Assembly: GCA_025642065.1 (NCBI GenBank)
Contig: JAODUP010000183.1
Coordinates: 268,501 to 332,500, forward strand
Length of the DNA: 64,000 nucleotides
Source of the DNA: Paralvinella palmiformis
Lineage: Eukaryota; Annelida; Polychaeta; Terebellida; Alvinellidae
Direction of reading: 5' to 3'
Part shown: piece by piece, positions 53,109 through 62,472 of the stretch
Layout of the letters: the number at the start of each line of letters is the position of its first letter
How positions within the stretch are numbered: the stretch's first letter is position 1
Program-made: the position numbers and the translations under genes
The notes under the pieces: generated by a model
Databases searched by the model: none
Seen by the model: the letters and a program-made list of their open reading frames with translations, nothing else
Told to the model about the DNA's origin: nothing

Positions 53109-53139
<31 letters not shown>

Positions 53140-55945
53140 GCTGAAATGACACCACGGTTACTGTTTACATGCCATATATTAAGCGATATATTATAACTAT
53201 GTATAGGTTTGCTTTTTCACTCTCTCTCTCTCCTCGATGCTAAACGTTACATATCTTGCACGCACTCCTCTAGTCATTATTATATAAGAAAAAACAACTT
53301 AACCAAAGCATAAAACGTGGGAATAAATTAAACGAAGACATTTCCTCCTGAAATCATTGAATGCATACATTCAATTCTATAACGACGAACGCAACACGCC
53401 ACCAATATTTGACCATGTATCCACCATGCTTAACGCAGGCTGGCGTATGGATGCACGAATCGGGTTGTAACAAAGGTCGCGTTATCTCTAGCAACAAAAG
53501 GACGATGAACCACGCACAGATTACGCACATATTAATATGCCTGGGTTGTCTAACGAAACAAAAAACACAACCTATAAACCGAACTATACCTAACAGTTAT
53601 CACAGGCTTAGAAAACGCAGGCCGCCGTCGGCCGAAAACACAGGGATTAAACGGAATGAAAAACAAACACGACGAGGACAAAGTAAGGTCAGCACGCGGG
53701 TTAGTAAACTAAAAAAAACACACGATCATTATACGGGAGGGGGTTGGGTTATTATGAGAGCACAATTCGCACTGTAAATGCTGAATGGGGGTTTGACGGA
53801 TGATGAAAAAACGGCCAACTAATGCTAGAAGGGTTCGGGTAGCAGCGAAGTGGGTCAAATGGTCAGTAAACACGCAGACAGAAGTATGTTTAGATATATA
53901 TATGTATATATAATATATTTGTACATGAAATGGAAAGTAAAAGCCACTGTCTCAAGACACAACATGCTGGTACATGGAGAAATATTTCTTGTTGGCCTAG
54001 ACTATGGAGAATGTTCACACACCAGCTTACAGATTAGCATGCACATTCTGGAAACAGCTCAGAGATGAGACCGTAGAGTAGACGTCACTCGAGTTCTGGG
54101 TAATATTTCGATATTTTCTGATGATTCAATGACTTCAGGTGACTGAACCACATTAGATAAAACATTCGATTATCGATCTTCAAACTGCCCGTGATACTCG
54201 ACTTTAGGCACACTCTCGTGAGTGCACATTATCTATGTATTGGAAATGCGTACAATGACTATTGGATGGAAATCTGTTCGGTGGTACACGCTCCCGAAGT
54301 AGAATGCACCGAATAACCTAATTTTGTGTGAAGTACACATTTCACGTGCTACACACTGAGCCTTAATGAATCCTTCAGTACTTGAGAAAAATGTCTAAAA
54401 TCAGTGGATTATAACCATCATTAAGCTGTAAATTGATGGTTCAATATTTGATTTGTACATTGTATGAAATGGCAAAAATCAAAAATCGATTATTAAAAGT
54501 ACTAATGCCAACAAAAAACTGATGGGCAAGAACCAGCTGTCATAAAAGAAGATTTGTAAGATAGTACGGTTATTATTCTATCTTGAAACAGAACTGTATC
54601 AATTATTTACTGACTTTTAGGCCTTTATAATGGTGTATAGTAAGGCCCACACTTTCCTCATTACCATAATTAAATCGTTAACAAATTATAAGCATAGAGT
54701 TTTACCAAAACTGCAATTAAGTAGAAATTTTATCTTCAACTAAATTCTATATTTTTACAGTATTAGAATTAAGAATGTTATTTCCCAAAACAAATAAACA
54801 CTTCGACTATAACGTGGACGACCAATTGTCACTACTAAGCGCATCAGTAAAGGAGGCAATATTAATATAATAACAATAATAACTAAAATTATTATTTGTT
54901 TATATTTCGAGTCATTTAAGACTGATTACTCAGATCTATGTCAAATATAAAAGTTCCAAACAAACGCGCTTTCGTAGCGTCGTTCCCTTCCTTTACTGTT
55001 CTATATTAATCGCATGAGAGTGCAATTTACACAAATAATTTATATTAAAAACTACAAATAACAAATCTAAAAGAAACTATTTTAAACATCTTCTATTATT
55101 CAAGAGGGTGGCAATCAACTGAGAAGAAAAACGAAGTATTCAACTTCTACGTGGCTGGAATTCAATCGAAATAACCAAACCAAATTAGGTTAGAAAACAA
55201 CGGCCAAGACGTGTTTGAGAATTACGGGGTTTTTTTCCGGATTATACTAACCATTTTGGGGCAAGCTTCATTAAGTGTCCTATGGAGATAGGTGTCCCCA
55301 TTAACGCAACCAACGGGACACTGAGGTTTTGTGGGGTCACTATCGTCGCAGATAATCTCCTTCGCCATTGTAGTACGATCACGAGAGATCTCCAGCGTCA
55401 CAGTATAGTAATCTGGTATTGGATTTCTGGAAGAAACGAGTACACAAAATTAGCGGAAGAGAAGATCAAGGCGACAACATTGATTTGGCATTAATTGCGG
55501 CACATCTGATACGGTGATTTGGACATTAGATAATGTATTATATCCTATACGTTGACTGACTATTTTGTATAACTTCTGCGCTATCTAAAAACCTCGGATG
55601 TATGACTGGGAAACTACTCCACAGACAAGTGACCTAATCAGTTTGAAGTTTTTTTATTGTTGAAGTATGAAACATCCCACAGGCACGGGTAACACTGGAT
55701 ACTTGGATATCATAATATAGACAATAGAGTGTATATAAAGCTAGCCAAGGCAGTAGAGCTTCACACCGCACCACAAGCTCAGACTATGGTGCTAAATAAT
55801 CATAAGGCGTTAAGAAAGATGTTTCAGAAATGAAATGGGTAAATGACGTCTTCCTCTAGTCAGCAGATAATTATGGGAAAACAAGCCAAAGTTAAAACAA
55901 AAATTACAACAATTGTATATTAGAGTATGAACACAAATCACAATG

Positions 55946-55981
<36 letters not shown>

Positions 55982-56143
55982 TAGTTTATGGAACGTTTCA
56001 CGTTTCATTGGTCAATAAAAATACTCGGATAAGCTCTTGGCTAGGATCTAAATGTATAAATATCTAGACTAGATATAGATCTGAGAGTGGAAATTGCGCG
56101 CGTGTGTTAACAGAAGTGCGGAAAATATATCGGCACACGAGAG

Positions 56144-56209
<66 letters not shown>

Positions 56210-56241
56210 CATGGCACCCCAAACACTGCATTATAACAGAG

Positions 56242-56301
<60 letters not shown>

Positions 56302-59300
56302 TAGTAATCCCTCAACAAGGTGCTTGGTCATTTTATGTCCTGAGAGAGCAGCCCCTGGGCCATGTTTTCTAGCTGAGGTCAGTATAAAGTCTAAACACAC
56401 CAATTACTTATCACCCACTCTTCAAAGCCACTTGCTTTGATTAGGCAATATATATTGTTGATTTTTTCAATTTTCTCCGACACAGGTAATTCCGTCCAAA
56501 ATGTGTTATTCGATGCACAATGGATTTCTTTATCTTTTCACAATGGAAACTACCTTAGAGCAGCTTGTGTTCGGCGTCGTGCTACCCGTATGTTACACCA
56601 ATATAATCGTTATTATTTATAATGTCACCACCATTTTTCGTCACAGTATGGTAAGAAGCGTGTCCTCGGGAAAGCTGGTCGGGCAAACGGGAAGTCAAAT
56701 TTACGTGCCGAGCATTAGCCGAGTCGGAACGAATTATAGCAAACACCACAAGGAAAACATAGGCGAAGAAAAGCTGTAAGTACATTAAACAAAAGTCACT
56801 TCGTCGCCGCTGACCTCACCCACTCGGCAACAGAATCCATTTAGGGCTTGGGGGCGAATACGGAACATTTTAGCTGCACACATGTGAAGCACTAGGTGAG
56901 TTTAGAAGTCATTTCCACTTAGCCTTTCGCCGGAAGATATAAAAAGCTGCTGCCAGCATCGAGCTTTCTTGCCGCGGTCTGAACAATGTTACAAATGACA
57001 TTATAAGCCACAATACTGGATCTAGTTCGTAGGATTTGCATCGCCCTGTAATAATTCCCAATTTCTCGCTAACTAAGATTAGTCATGTAATGTGATTAAA
57101 TGTTAAGCAGGGCTTCCACTTTTCTGGAGGGTGGGGATCTCCGGAGAAAGGCGTCCTCAACTTTTCATCCAGGTAGAGCCGTGTGTTAACTCGTCCTGGA
57201 ACATTCTGGCTGTGTCTCCATGGTGTCGGAGCTCTATGCATAAACGATTCTACATCGCATTCGAGCGACCCGTAGCCAGTCAGAAGACAGAAAAGATGAA
57301 CAGAAACTGCTACCTGTAATTTTTTCCGCATACATCATTAGTAAATGAAACACGGATAGAGAATATGATCAGATTACGGGATCATCTGGATGTGTCCTCA
57401 TCTCGCTAAAGTCCCAAGGTCAACGTCAACTACGAGATGAGCGAACGGTGTCCAGTACGGACAGACGGATGGACGGACAGACCTGGCCATAAATCGGGTG
57501 ATCCATTCCAGTCATCTGTGATCTGTTGAGGAGCATCGGTTGAGCCAGGCGAATGTCTCGCTTCCATACATCACTTAATTGAACTGTCAGCCCGATGTTC
57601 CGACTGGATTATAACTGACAAATCCGACTTGTTGCTGGGCACGAAATATCCCAAACGAACGGAACCGGAATCTAACGACAACAAGACGAGACAGACGAGA
57701 GTGGGACAACCTGTTGACGGCTGTTATCTTGCCGATATAGCGCCGTGGCGGCAAGAGAAAATGGCAGATCATGTACATACAGGAAACTTCATCGCTTCAT
57801 TCAGACCATGTTGAGATTTATAGGTCGGTGGTAGTACCAATAATTCTCTCTCTCTCTCCGTATGTATATGCGCGTGTGTATGTATGTGTATGTCCCCACT
57901 AGGATGTCTATTTCTCAGTCAGTCAGTCAGTCAATCAATCAGTCAGTCAGTCAGTCCTCGTGTATCTGTCAACTCATTGGTTCACTCTTCTCTCACTCCA
58001 ATCCTTCCTTCCTCCCCGATCTCCCCTCCTCTTCGCCACCACCCCCACCCCCTAGAACGGCCAATGGTATACCCTTTAACAATAGAGACATACAATATGT
58101 GATAAATTAGAGGCACGAAGCGAAATGAAACCTTATCCCAAGCAGTAGATTATATACAACAGGCAGGATATATAACGGTCGTTATCATTACCCCCCCCCA
58201 ACAACAACAATAACAACAACAGGTAGGCAATGCCAGTCTAATAATACAGCCCTCTCCATCACATACGGCCTTCTAGAATAACAAAACCCCAAACACCGTA
58301 CAGGTTTGTAGATTCTAGAATCTCTAACCAGTGTTGATTCCGGACCGGTAACATGCTGTCATTGGGGACTATGTTTAGCCTGTGCCACAGCTGATGGACT
58401 GCCGTGTTTAGTCTGTGTCACAGCCCATGGGCTATGGGGGTGGGGGTGGACGGGTAATTTCCAAGGAATTAATGTATCCGCGTCCTGGCTGCTTTGGGGG
58501 GGGGGGTCCCTGCACAAAAATGGGGTTTTTATATACGGGGTTGTGTTGAATTGTGTTGTATATAGCATCTACCTAGGGAAACAAGTATGAGTTGGATTAG
58601 AACGCATGAAGTGGATTTTTGCAGCACAGTGCTCTAACAACTGCACCATCGGAATGGCCTTCCTTTGACACGGAGAGTAACAAAGAGTTTTTTTTGGGGG
58701 GGGGAGGGTCACCTCAAAGTTGTTATTGTTTTTTAATTCAGGGATATATGTGGTGGAGTGTATATTATAGGTAAGGATATAAGTAGGATGTTTAGTTTTA
58801 ACCATGGTCAAATCCCGAAACGAAACACCTGGATCACTATTATGACAGATTTACACGGTATAACCGAGTACACCGTCTAGTTCCGCAACGGCTTACGTGG
58901 TACGCGTCTAAGGTGCCTACCATCTGTGTATGATGGATGAAACACCGTGTAAGCTGTGTCACAACCAACGATGTGTTCTGTTAATGCTGTGCCGCGGGGC
59001 ACTGGTTAATAAATGCAACTAATTTAAGTAAATCAAGTACTCCGTTTAATAGGTATCAACCCCACCCCCTCCAGGAATATGTCTAGTCTGAGTCAAAGTC
59101 CATTAGTACTACGTCAACCCAACCCGATTGTAATATGTTTACTCTGTTTAGTCTGCCTCAACTCCCCTCGGTACTGTGTATAGTCTGCCTCAACTATTCA
59201 CCTGTACTATGTTTAGTCTGCGTCGACCCCCCGCCCCCACATGTACTATATTTAGTCTGCGTCAATCCTCCATACTACGTATAGTTTTGATCAACTCCCA

Positions 59301-59660
59301 TCCCAGTAGTATGTTTAGTCCGCGTCAACCACCCTCCCCCCTTCCCCCAGCAATATATGTTTAGTCTGTGACACAGCCGACCATGACCAGAATTGTCTGG
59401 ATCACTTTATGCTTAGACAGTACTGTGACTCGGTGATTGGTTTTGTCTTTGACGTAATATACTCAAGTCATGATATAGACGAGTTGTTTGTATCGTGTCA
59501 TATATATTGTGTTTTAGCCGGAGACGACACTCGATGTGACGAGATCTGCTCACATAGTCCACATTTAGTCTGGTCCATGAGTCCAGGGGATAGTTAGACG
59601 TGGCGTGACTCGGAATGATCACAGACCGTGCCCCCGCCTCTCTCTCTCTCTCTGTATATA

Positions 59661-59707
<47 letters not shown>

Positions 59708-59722
59708 GTGAGTGTGTGTGTG

Positions 59723-59759
<37 letters not shown>

Positions 59760-59801
59760 GTGTTTTTCTCTCTCTCTCCTCTCTCTCTCTCTGTGTGTCA
59801 G

Positions 59802-59840
<39 letters not shown>

Positions 59841-61785
59841 ATGTGTCTATCACCCACCCTCTCCCTGCTCTCTCTCCTCTCTCCTTGTGTGTGTGTGTGT
59901 GTGTGTGTCTGTCTGTCTGTCTCTCTTTCTCTCTCTGTGTGTGTGCATGTGTGTGTGTGTGTCTCTCTCTCTCTGCGTGTGTGAGAGAGAGTCTCGCTCT
60001 CTCACTCTGTGTGTCTTGGTCTTGTTATAGGTTAGTTACAATGCCTGTGTTATGGTCTGATAGCATAACATCGGACAACATTGTTGAGGGATGTCTATAT
60101 AGTTGCGACCGAAAACAATAATTCCATTTCCAGAATGTTACGCGCACTACCAGGTCAGTCGGTTGTGGAGTACTGATAACAGACACGCTGAGATTAGATT
60201 ACGACGATACTCAAGACAAAACTATCACTGGCCGCCTTCCTTAAAACAGACCGAGGACAAAATAGCCACCGACGTGGGGGTTCTGGCTGAAATGATGTGA
60301 AATCACCGAGGCATGTTTCTGTCAGATTCCAATCGATCAGACCGCACACAATCGTGTAACGTCAACCGCTGACATCGCATACGACGACACTCGCTACCCG
60401 TCACATCCGTTGAGACGGCCGTCGGATCAGACAACCTTCCGACATAGAATCGGCAAGAAAATGATCGAATCGATGGAACAATGACAAACTGCAAAACCCC
60501 TCTCTCCAGATGTCGGCGTCGTGTCGGTTCCGGTAACTAATCACGTCATGGTCACGTGACCCGACATTTACGGCTATAATGCAAGCGGAGATGTTAAGCT
60601 GATAGGAAAACCCCGGACAAGGCAGCGACCGCCCTCCTGATGTGTGACACAAAGGACATTAATAATTCTGACGCCAGGAGGCCGTTTATTGGCTTTCCGT
60701 GTTCAAAACGCCGAATAAGAAAATGTGCTAAATGGGAAACAGATGAGCAAACATACTGAATAATTATACATCTGTGGGGCTTTCTTTACCTGGTAAATGG
60801 GAGGGGTGGGGGTAGGACTGAGCACCATTTAGCCCTCTGTTTGGGTGAAAGAACAATACCTCGGGTTTGGACACTGAAATTTTGTGTCGTCTATAAACGC
60901 TGAGTGTTGGTGTTTATCTAAAGTCCAGCTGTCAATAGACATATATCTTTAACTTATTGGACAGGAGAAAACAGGATTAAAAATTGGCAAATTTATTCCA
61001 CGGCTGTGTCATCGTCCACGGCTGGGTTCTTGTTATTGGTCATAGGTTGGGCTTTGTTATTTGTAACTTTCTTTAGTTATCACTTGCTTCCACCTGAGCA
61101 CAAGCCCCCCCCCCCTTTCTCTCTCTCTCTGTGTATGTATATGTCCGTGTACACACGCACACACACACGCACATACCAGCAATCACCTTAATCGTGAGGC
61201 AGAAGACAGATGAGGATGATCCATAAGGTATGGACGGTTAAAAAGAATGATCAGTTAGGAAGCTTCAACCGAACAATTAATGTCCACATTTGATAAAGAA
61301 AATAATTATATTTAATGTTGTTAATATCACAACAGTTGGATATCATATGTACGTCAACAGATTTGGGATTGTTTACTGTACCCAGTTAAGACTGGTTCTC
61401 TCTCTATCTCTCCCTCTCTCTCTCTCTAGAGTATATAATAATAATAATAATAATAATGAGAGAGAGGAGAGAAACCCGACCATCCAACCGCCTCACACAC
61501 GTACTGACCTGCACTGACTGTTTACGATGTTTCTGAACTTGGTTTTGTCCTCACTGTTGTTCGGATTGCGCAGCATGTACTTGTTGTCGCTCTCGTGGTC
61601 GACGTCCTCGTATTCGGGTATCAGGTGGATCTCGAGCACGCCGATGTTTACCTGGAGCCCGGAATCCCGGACCCAGAAAAAGTCGTACGCCTGCGTCGTG
61701 TCGGTGACGTAATAAATCGTCTCCAGATTGCGGATGTTGTGCAGGTCTTCCAGAAAAACGTTGTCCGAAGCCTCGACCTTCAATC
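36075..61785 (-). CDS. Large five-pass membrane protein of unrecognised family (10 exons, 5' incomplete)
   Basis: Ten exons join with consistent codon phase and GT-AG sites into about 1,417 residues, open at the 5' end. Order on the minus strand: 61509-61785, 55252-55426, 48896-49085, 48648-48758, 47732-48331, 46303-46425, 44961-46152, 43809-44839, 36889-37047, 36075-36472. Residues 1-580 are predicted extracellular, with a Cys cluster around 160-250. Hydrophobic segments lie near 584-608, 666-697, 992-1011, 1146-1171 and 1315-1338. N-glycosylation sites fall on the extracellular side (NST, NIT, NYT, NQT, NWT). This gives N-outside, C-inside topology with two large extracellular loops, as in prominin or tweety. 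The sequence matches neither. The cytoplasmic loops carry a poly-Thr run and a Pro/Ser/Gln-rich region. I do not recognise the family. Receptor, adhesion or membrane-scaffold roles are only guesses. Confidence 0.85.
36533..36676 (-). mobile_element. SINE in the last intron of the membrane-protein gene
   Basis: A well-preserved head (box A GTGGTCTAATCGGTAGAGC, box B GAGTTCGAATCTCGG) and body (GGGTGTTTCATCTTCGACTT, GAGGTGACTCGGCCCATT) lie 60 bases upstream of the last exon, in the same orientation as the gene. The tail is missing beyond CCCATT. Confidence 0.8.
36889..37047 (-). CDS. Membrane-protein gene, exon 9 of those resolved: extracellular loop
   Basis: The acceptor is CTTTTTACAG|AA and the donor ATACAG|GTAATC, phase 1 in and 1 out. 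It encodes [19 protein letters not shown], an NWT glycosylation site, TCEVNMAPP and a [14 protein letters not shown] end. Its three cysteines lie in the loop between membrane segments 4 and 5. Confidence 0.85.
38071..38145. repeat. (CA)n microsatellite
   Basis: About 37 CA units, ending in a short TA tract. Confidence 0.96.
39385..39830 (+). repeat. Dispersed repeat R1, copy 2
   Basis: Diverged copy of the repeat at 32575-33010. It shares ATTGTAGAAGAAAAAG, TTAGTTAAAAC, GGATCAGACAGCTC, GATCATACATTGG and ending TCCTGGAAAAT blocks. Several small insertions and many substitutions separate the copies. Confidence 0.75.
41083..41726. mobile_element. MITE candidate with TTAA target duplication
   Basis: The 644-base segment begins AGGGATAGTCC and ends GGACTGTCACT, inverted repeats matching at 9 of 11 positions. 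It is flanked on both sides by TTAA (41079-41082 and 41727-41730). TTAA duplication is used by piggyBac and Kolobok transposons. There is no open frame inside, so it would be nonautonomous. Confidence 0.6.
43809..44839 (-). CDS. Membrane-protein gene, exon 8: segments 3 and 4 with Pro/Ser-rich loop
   Basis: The acceptor is TATCTTTTCAG|T and the donor CTCTG|GTGGGT. The first hydrophobic segment ([16 protein letters not shown]) is followed by a low-complexity cytoplasmic loop ([15 protein letters not shown]). The second ([19 protein letters not shown]) leads into an extracellular stretch with the NQTNWY glycosylation site. The exon is GC-rich compared with its introns. Confidence 0.88.
44961..46152 (-). 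CDS. Membrane-protein gene, exon 7: segments 1 and 2 and first large extracellular loop
   Basis: The acceptor is ACGCGTTCAG|GT and the donor GGGAAAG|GTAAGC. It encodes [20 protein letters not shown], a beta-rich stretch ending before PSTPAMSL, membrane segment 1 ([19 protein letters not shown]), a cytoplasmic loop with ten consecutive Thr, and membrane segment 2 ([19 protein letters not shown]). A helical extracellular loop follows, with NST, NIT and NYT glycosylation sites and one [13 protein letters not shown]ys. The antisense strand is also open for 379 codons, a by-product of high GC. Confidence 0.9.
46303..46425 (-). CDS. Membrane-protein gene, exon 6
   Basis: The acceptor is GGTTTCAG|GT and the donor ATATCTG|GTAACT. 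It encodes [35 protein letters not shown]. The 123 bases are phase 1 at both ends, so the exon could be skipped without a frameshift. Confidence 0.87.
46592..46642. repeat. Perfect 17-base inverted repeat
   Basis: Arms ATCTTATAACTGGGTAT (46592-46608) and ATACCCAGTTATAAGAT (46626-46642) flank a 17-base loop. A direct repeat of TATGACCTGTATTG surrounds the arms. Confidence 0.85.
46994..47486 (+). repeat. Intronic minisatellite, 37-39-base unit, about 13 copies
   Basis: The unit core is TTTTAGCTCCACGTTTTGTA followed by CAGTGAGTCTCGGG. Copies vary at scattered sites and in spacing, and one is truncated. The minus-strand open frame across it is an artefact of the repeat. Confidence 0.93.
47732..48331 (-). 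CDS. Membrane-protein gene, exon 5: extracellular region
   Basis: The acceptor is CTATTTTATAG|GT and the donor GTACCAG|GTACTA. The exon encodes 200 residues, beginning [19 protein letters not shown]. Later blocks include [35 protein letters not shown] and [19 protein letters not shown]. It ends [10 protein letters not shown]. Alternating hydrophobic residues suggest beta-sandwich folding. It is phase 1 at both ends. Confidence 0.9.
48648..48758 (-). CDS. Membrane-protein gene, exon 4: Cys cluster
   Basis: The acceptor is TTGGCTTAG|GT and the donor CAATGG|GTACAC. It encodes [19 protein letters not shown] then [12 protein letters not shown], six cysteines in 37 residues. The 111 bases are phase 1 at both ends. 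A TA tract (48600-48624) lies just beyond the donor. Confidence 0.85.
48896..49085 (-). CDS. Membrane-protein gene, exon 3: Cys-rich extracellular
   Basis: The donor is CTCTAG|GTATGC. The acceptor CAATCACAG|GGC is chosen because it is phase 0 and matches the preceding exon. CTTTTCCAG|AG at 49072 has a better pyrimidine tract but would need another exon to restore phase. It encodes [18 protein letters not shown], a [17 protein letters not shown] block and [13 protein letters not shown]. Confidence 0.8.
49086..55251. other. Intron (6.2 kb) with ATGC-rich tract
   Basis: No additional in-phase exon was found or needed. A long TA tract lies at 50225-50289 and a CT tract at 53113-53139. The stretch from about 50340 to 52760 is unusually dense in ATGC/CATGCA words. 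Confidence 0.6.
50225..50289. repeat. (TA)n microsatellite
   Basis: About 32 uninterrupted AT units. Confidence 0.97.
55252..55426 (-). CDS. Membrane-protein gene, exon 2 of those resolved
   Basis: The acceptor is CGTTTCTTCCAG|A, which completes an Arg codon, and the donor is AAAATG|GTTAGT. It encodes [38 protein letters not shown] and [17 protein letters not shown]. Four cysteines are present. It was found by matching the phase-2 donor of the upstream exon; its frame has no stop across 58 codons. Confidence 0.82.
56142..56297. repeat. Two long TA tracts separated by about 41 bases
   Basis: TA tracts at 56142-56205 and 56247-56297 flank a short unique spacer. Each is self-complementary, and together they could form a cruciform. 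Confidence 0.95.
56486..56775 (+). CDS. Candidate receptor (rhodopsin-type GPCR-like) exon, opposite strand to host gene
   Basis: A strong acceptor (a T-rich tract ending TTTTCTCCGACACAG|G) and donor (AAGCT|GTAAGT) bound an open frame of about 96 codons. It reads [17 protein letters not shown], a hydrophobic stretch with an internal Pro ([19 protein letters not shown]), then [16 protein letters not shown] and a polar tail to NIGEEKL. This order fits the second extracellular loop, membrane helix 5 and start of the third cytoplasmic loop of a rhodopsin-type receptor. The Pro-to-Tyr spacing is not the classic one. Exons for helices 1-4 and 6-7 were not found in the window. It could be another membrane protein, or an exon relic. 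Confidence 0.4.
57914..57958. repeat. (TCAG)n tetranucleotide repeat
   Basis: About ten TCAG/TCAA units. Confidence 0.92.
59078..59390 (+). repeat. Degenerate minisatellite with TTTAGTCTGCGTCAAC core
   Basis: Seven to eight units of roughly 40-50 bases share TACTATGTTTAGTCTGCGTC followed by a C-rich spacer. Related words also occur at 58365-58435, so the array once extended further. Confidence 0.75.
59640..60012. repeat. CT/GT/TA microsatellite mosaic
   Basis: Interleaved CT, GT and TA tracts fill about 370 bases. Long low-complexity frames (Ser-Leu or Cys-Val repeats) over it are artefacts. Confidence 0.95.
61509..61785 (-). CDS. Membrane-protein gene, most upstream exon resolved
   Basis: The acceptor is TTTACTTCCAG|GA (phase 1) and the donor TGCAG|GTCAGT (phase 2). 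It encodes [20 protein letters not shown], the stretch [15 protein letters not shown], a [20 protein letters not shown] block, then [19 protein letters not shown]. It is predicted extracellular. The exon or exons supplying the signal peptide lie further upstream and were not identified in the remaining 2.2 kb. Confidence 0.83.
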
Positions 61786-62203
61786 CTGGAAGTAAACAAG
61801 GAAAACAAAATCCTGATGACAGCACTAGGTTTGTTCAAGGCGGCGCCACCTGGCGGCAGCAACAAATCGTACGTCGGCCATGTGACCTAGTTTTAAGCGT
61901 CTATTACAAACCATGGCATATTAATCTTGGCATAGAATAAAGAGCCCCAAAAAGCAACGATGTTGTACTTTTGTTTTCATATCTTTTTTTTAGAGTAAGC
62001 TACACTTTGGTTATGTTCTAAACAAATCAGCGAATTCGATGTGGGATCGATAAGTCTATCAACAGCACTTCTAATTGATAATACGAAATTAAAAATCAAA
62101 CAAACAAACAAACGAACATTTCATCCGTTACTAACACACCGAGAGTAGCATTCTATGGTAATCATGCCATGCGTATTAATACCTACGAGACCGTGGGAGC
62201 TAC

Positions 62204-62250
<47 letters not shown>

Positions 62251-62434
62251 GAACACATTTAGATTGGATATAACACACGTATTATAGCAAACCTTCTTCA
62301 TCAGGCAGGGATACATTATGTCAATAAGAAAAGAAAAAAACCTAAAACACACATAACAGAACAATAATACTAATAATGCTGGGAAATAGAATGTAAAATA
62401 ACACCCGAATAGTTAAATAAATTGGACTTATAGG

Positions 62435-62472
<38 letters not shown>

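Larger units (their letters stand above)
55427..61508. other. Intron (6.1 kb) containing a plus-strand candidate exon
   Basis: Besides the receptor-like plus-strand exon at 56486-56775, it holds paired TA tracts (56142-56205, 56247-56297), a TCAG tetranucleotide run (57914-57958), the 59078-59390 minisatellite and a long CT/GT/TA mosaic at 59640-60010. Confidence 0.6.

Noticed and set aside
53361..53777. 138-codon plus-strand frame
   Set aside because: Lies in an intron, with no recognised domain, no matching splice sites and a composition that follows the local A-rich strand bias.
55282..55494. Plus-strand 70-codon frame
   Set aside because: Antisense to a minus-strand exon whose splice sites and phase match the neighbouring exons.
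56582..56785. Minus-strand frame starting with a signal-peptide-like stretch
   Set aside because: It is antisense to the plus-strand receptor-like exon, which has both good splice sites. The hydrophobic start is the complement of polar codons, and no minus-strand donor in phase follows.
57083..57331. 82-codon minus-strand frame considered as an extra exon of the large gene
   Set aside because: No acceptor/donor pair fits the phases, and the exons at 61509 and 55426 already join directly in phase.
59413..60121. Long Ser-Leu-Cys and Arg-Glu frames
   Set aside because: Products of CT/GT/TA microsatellites.
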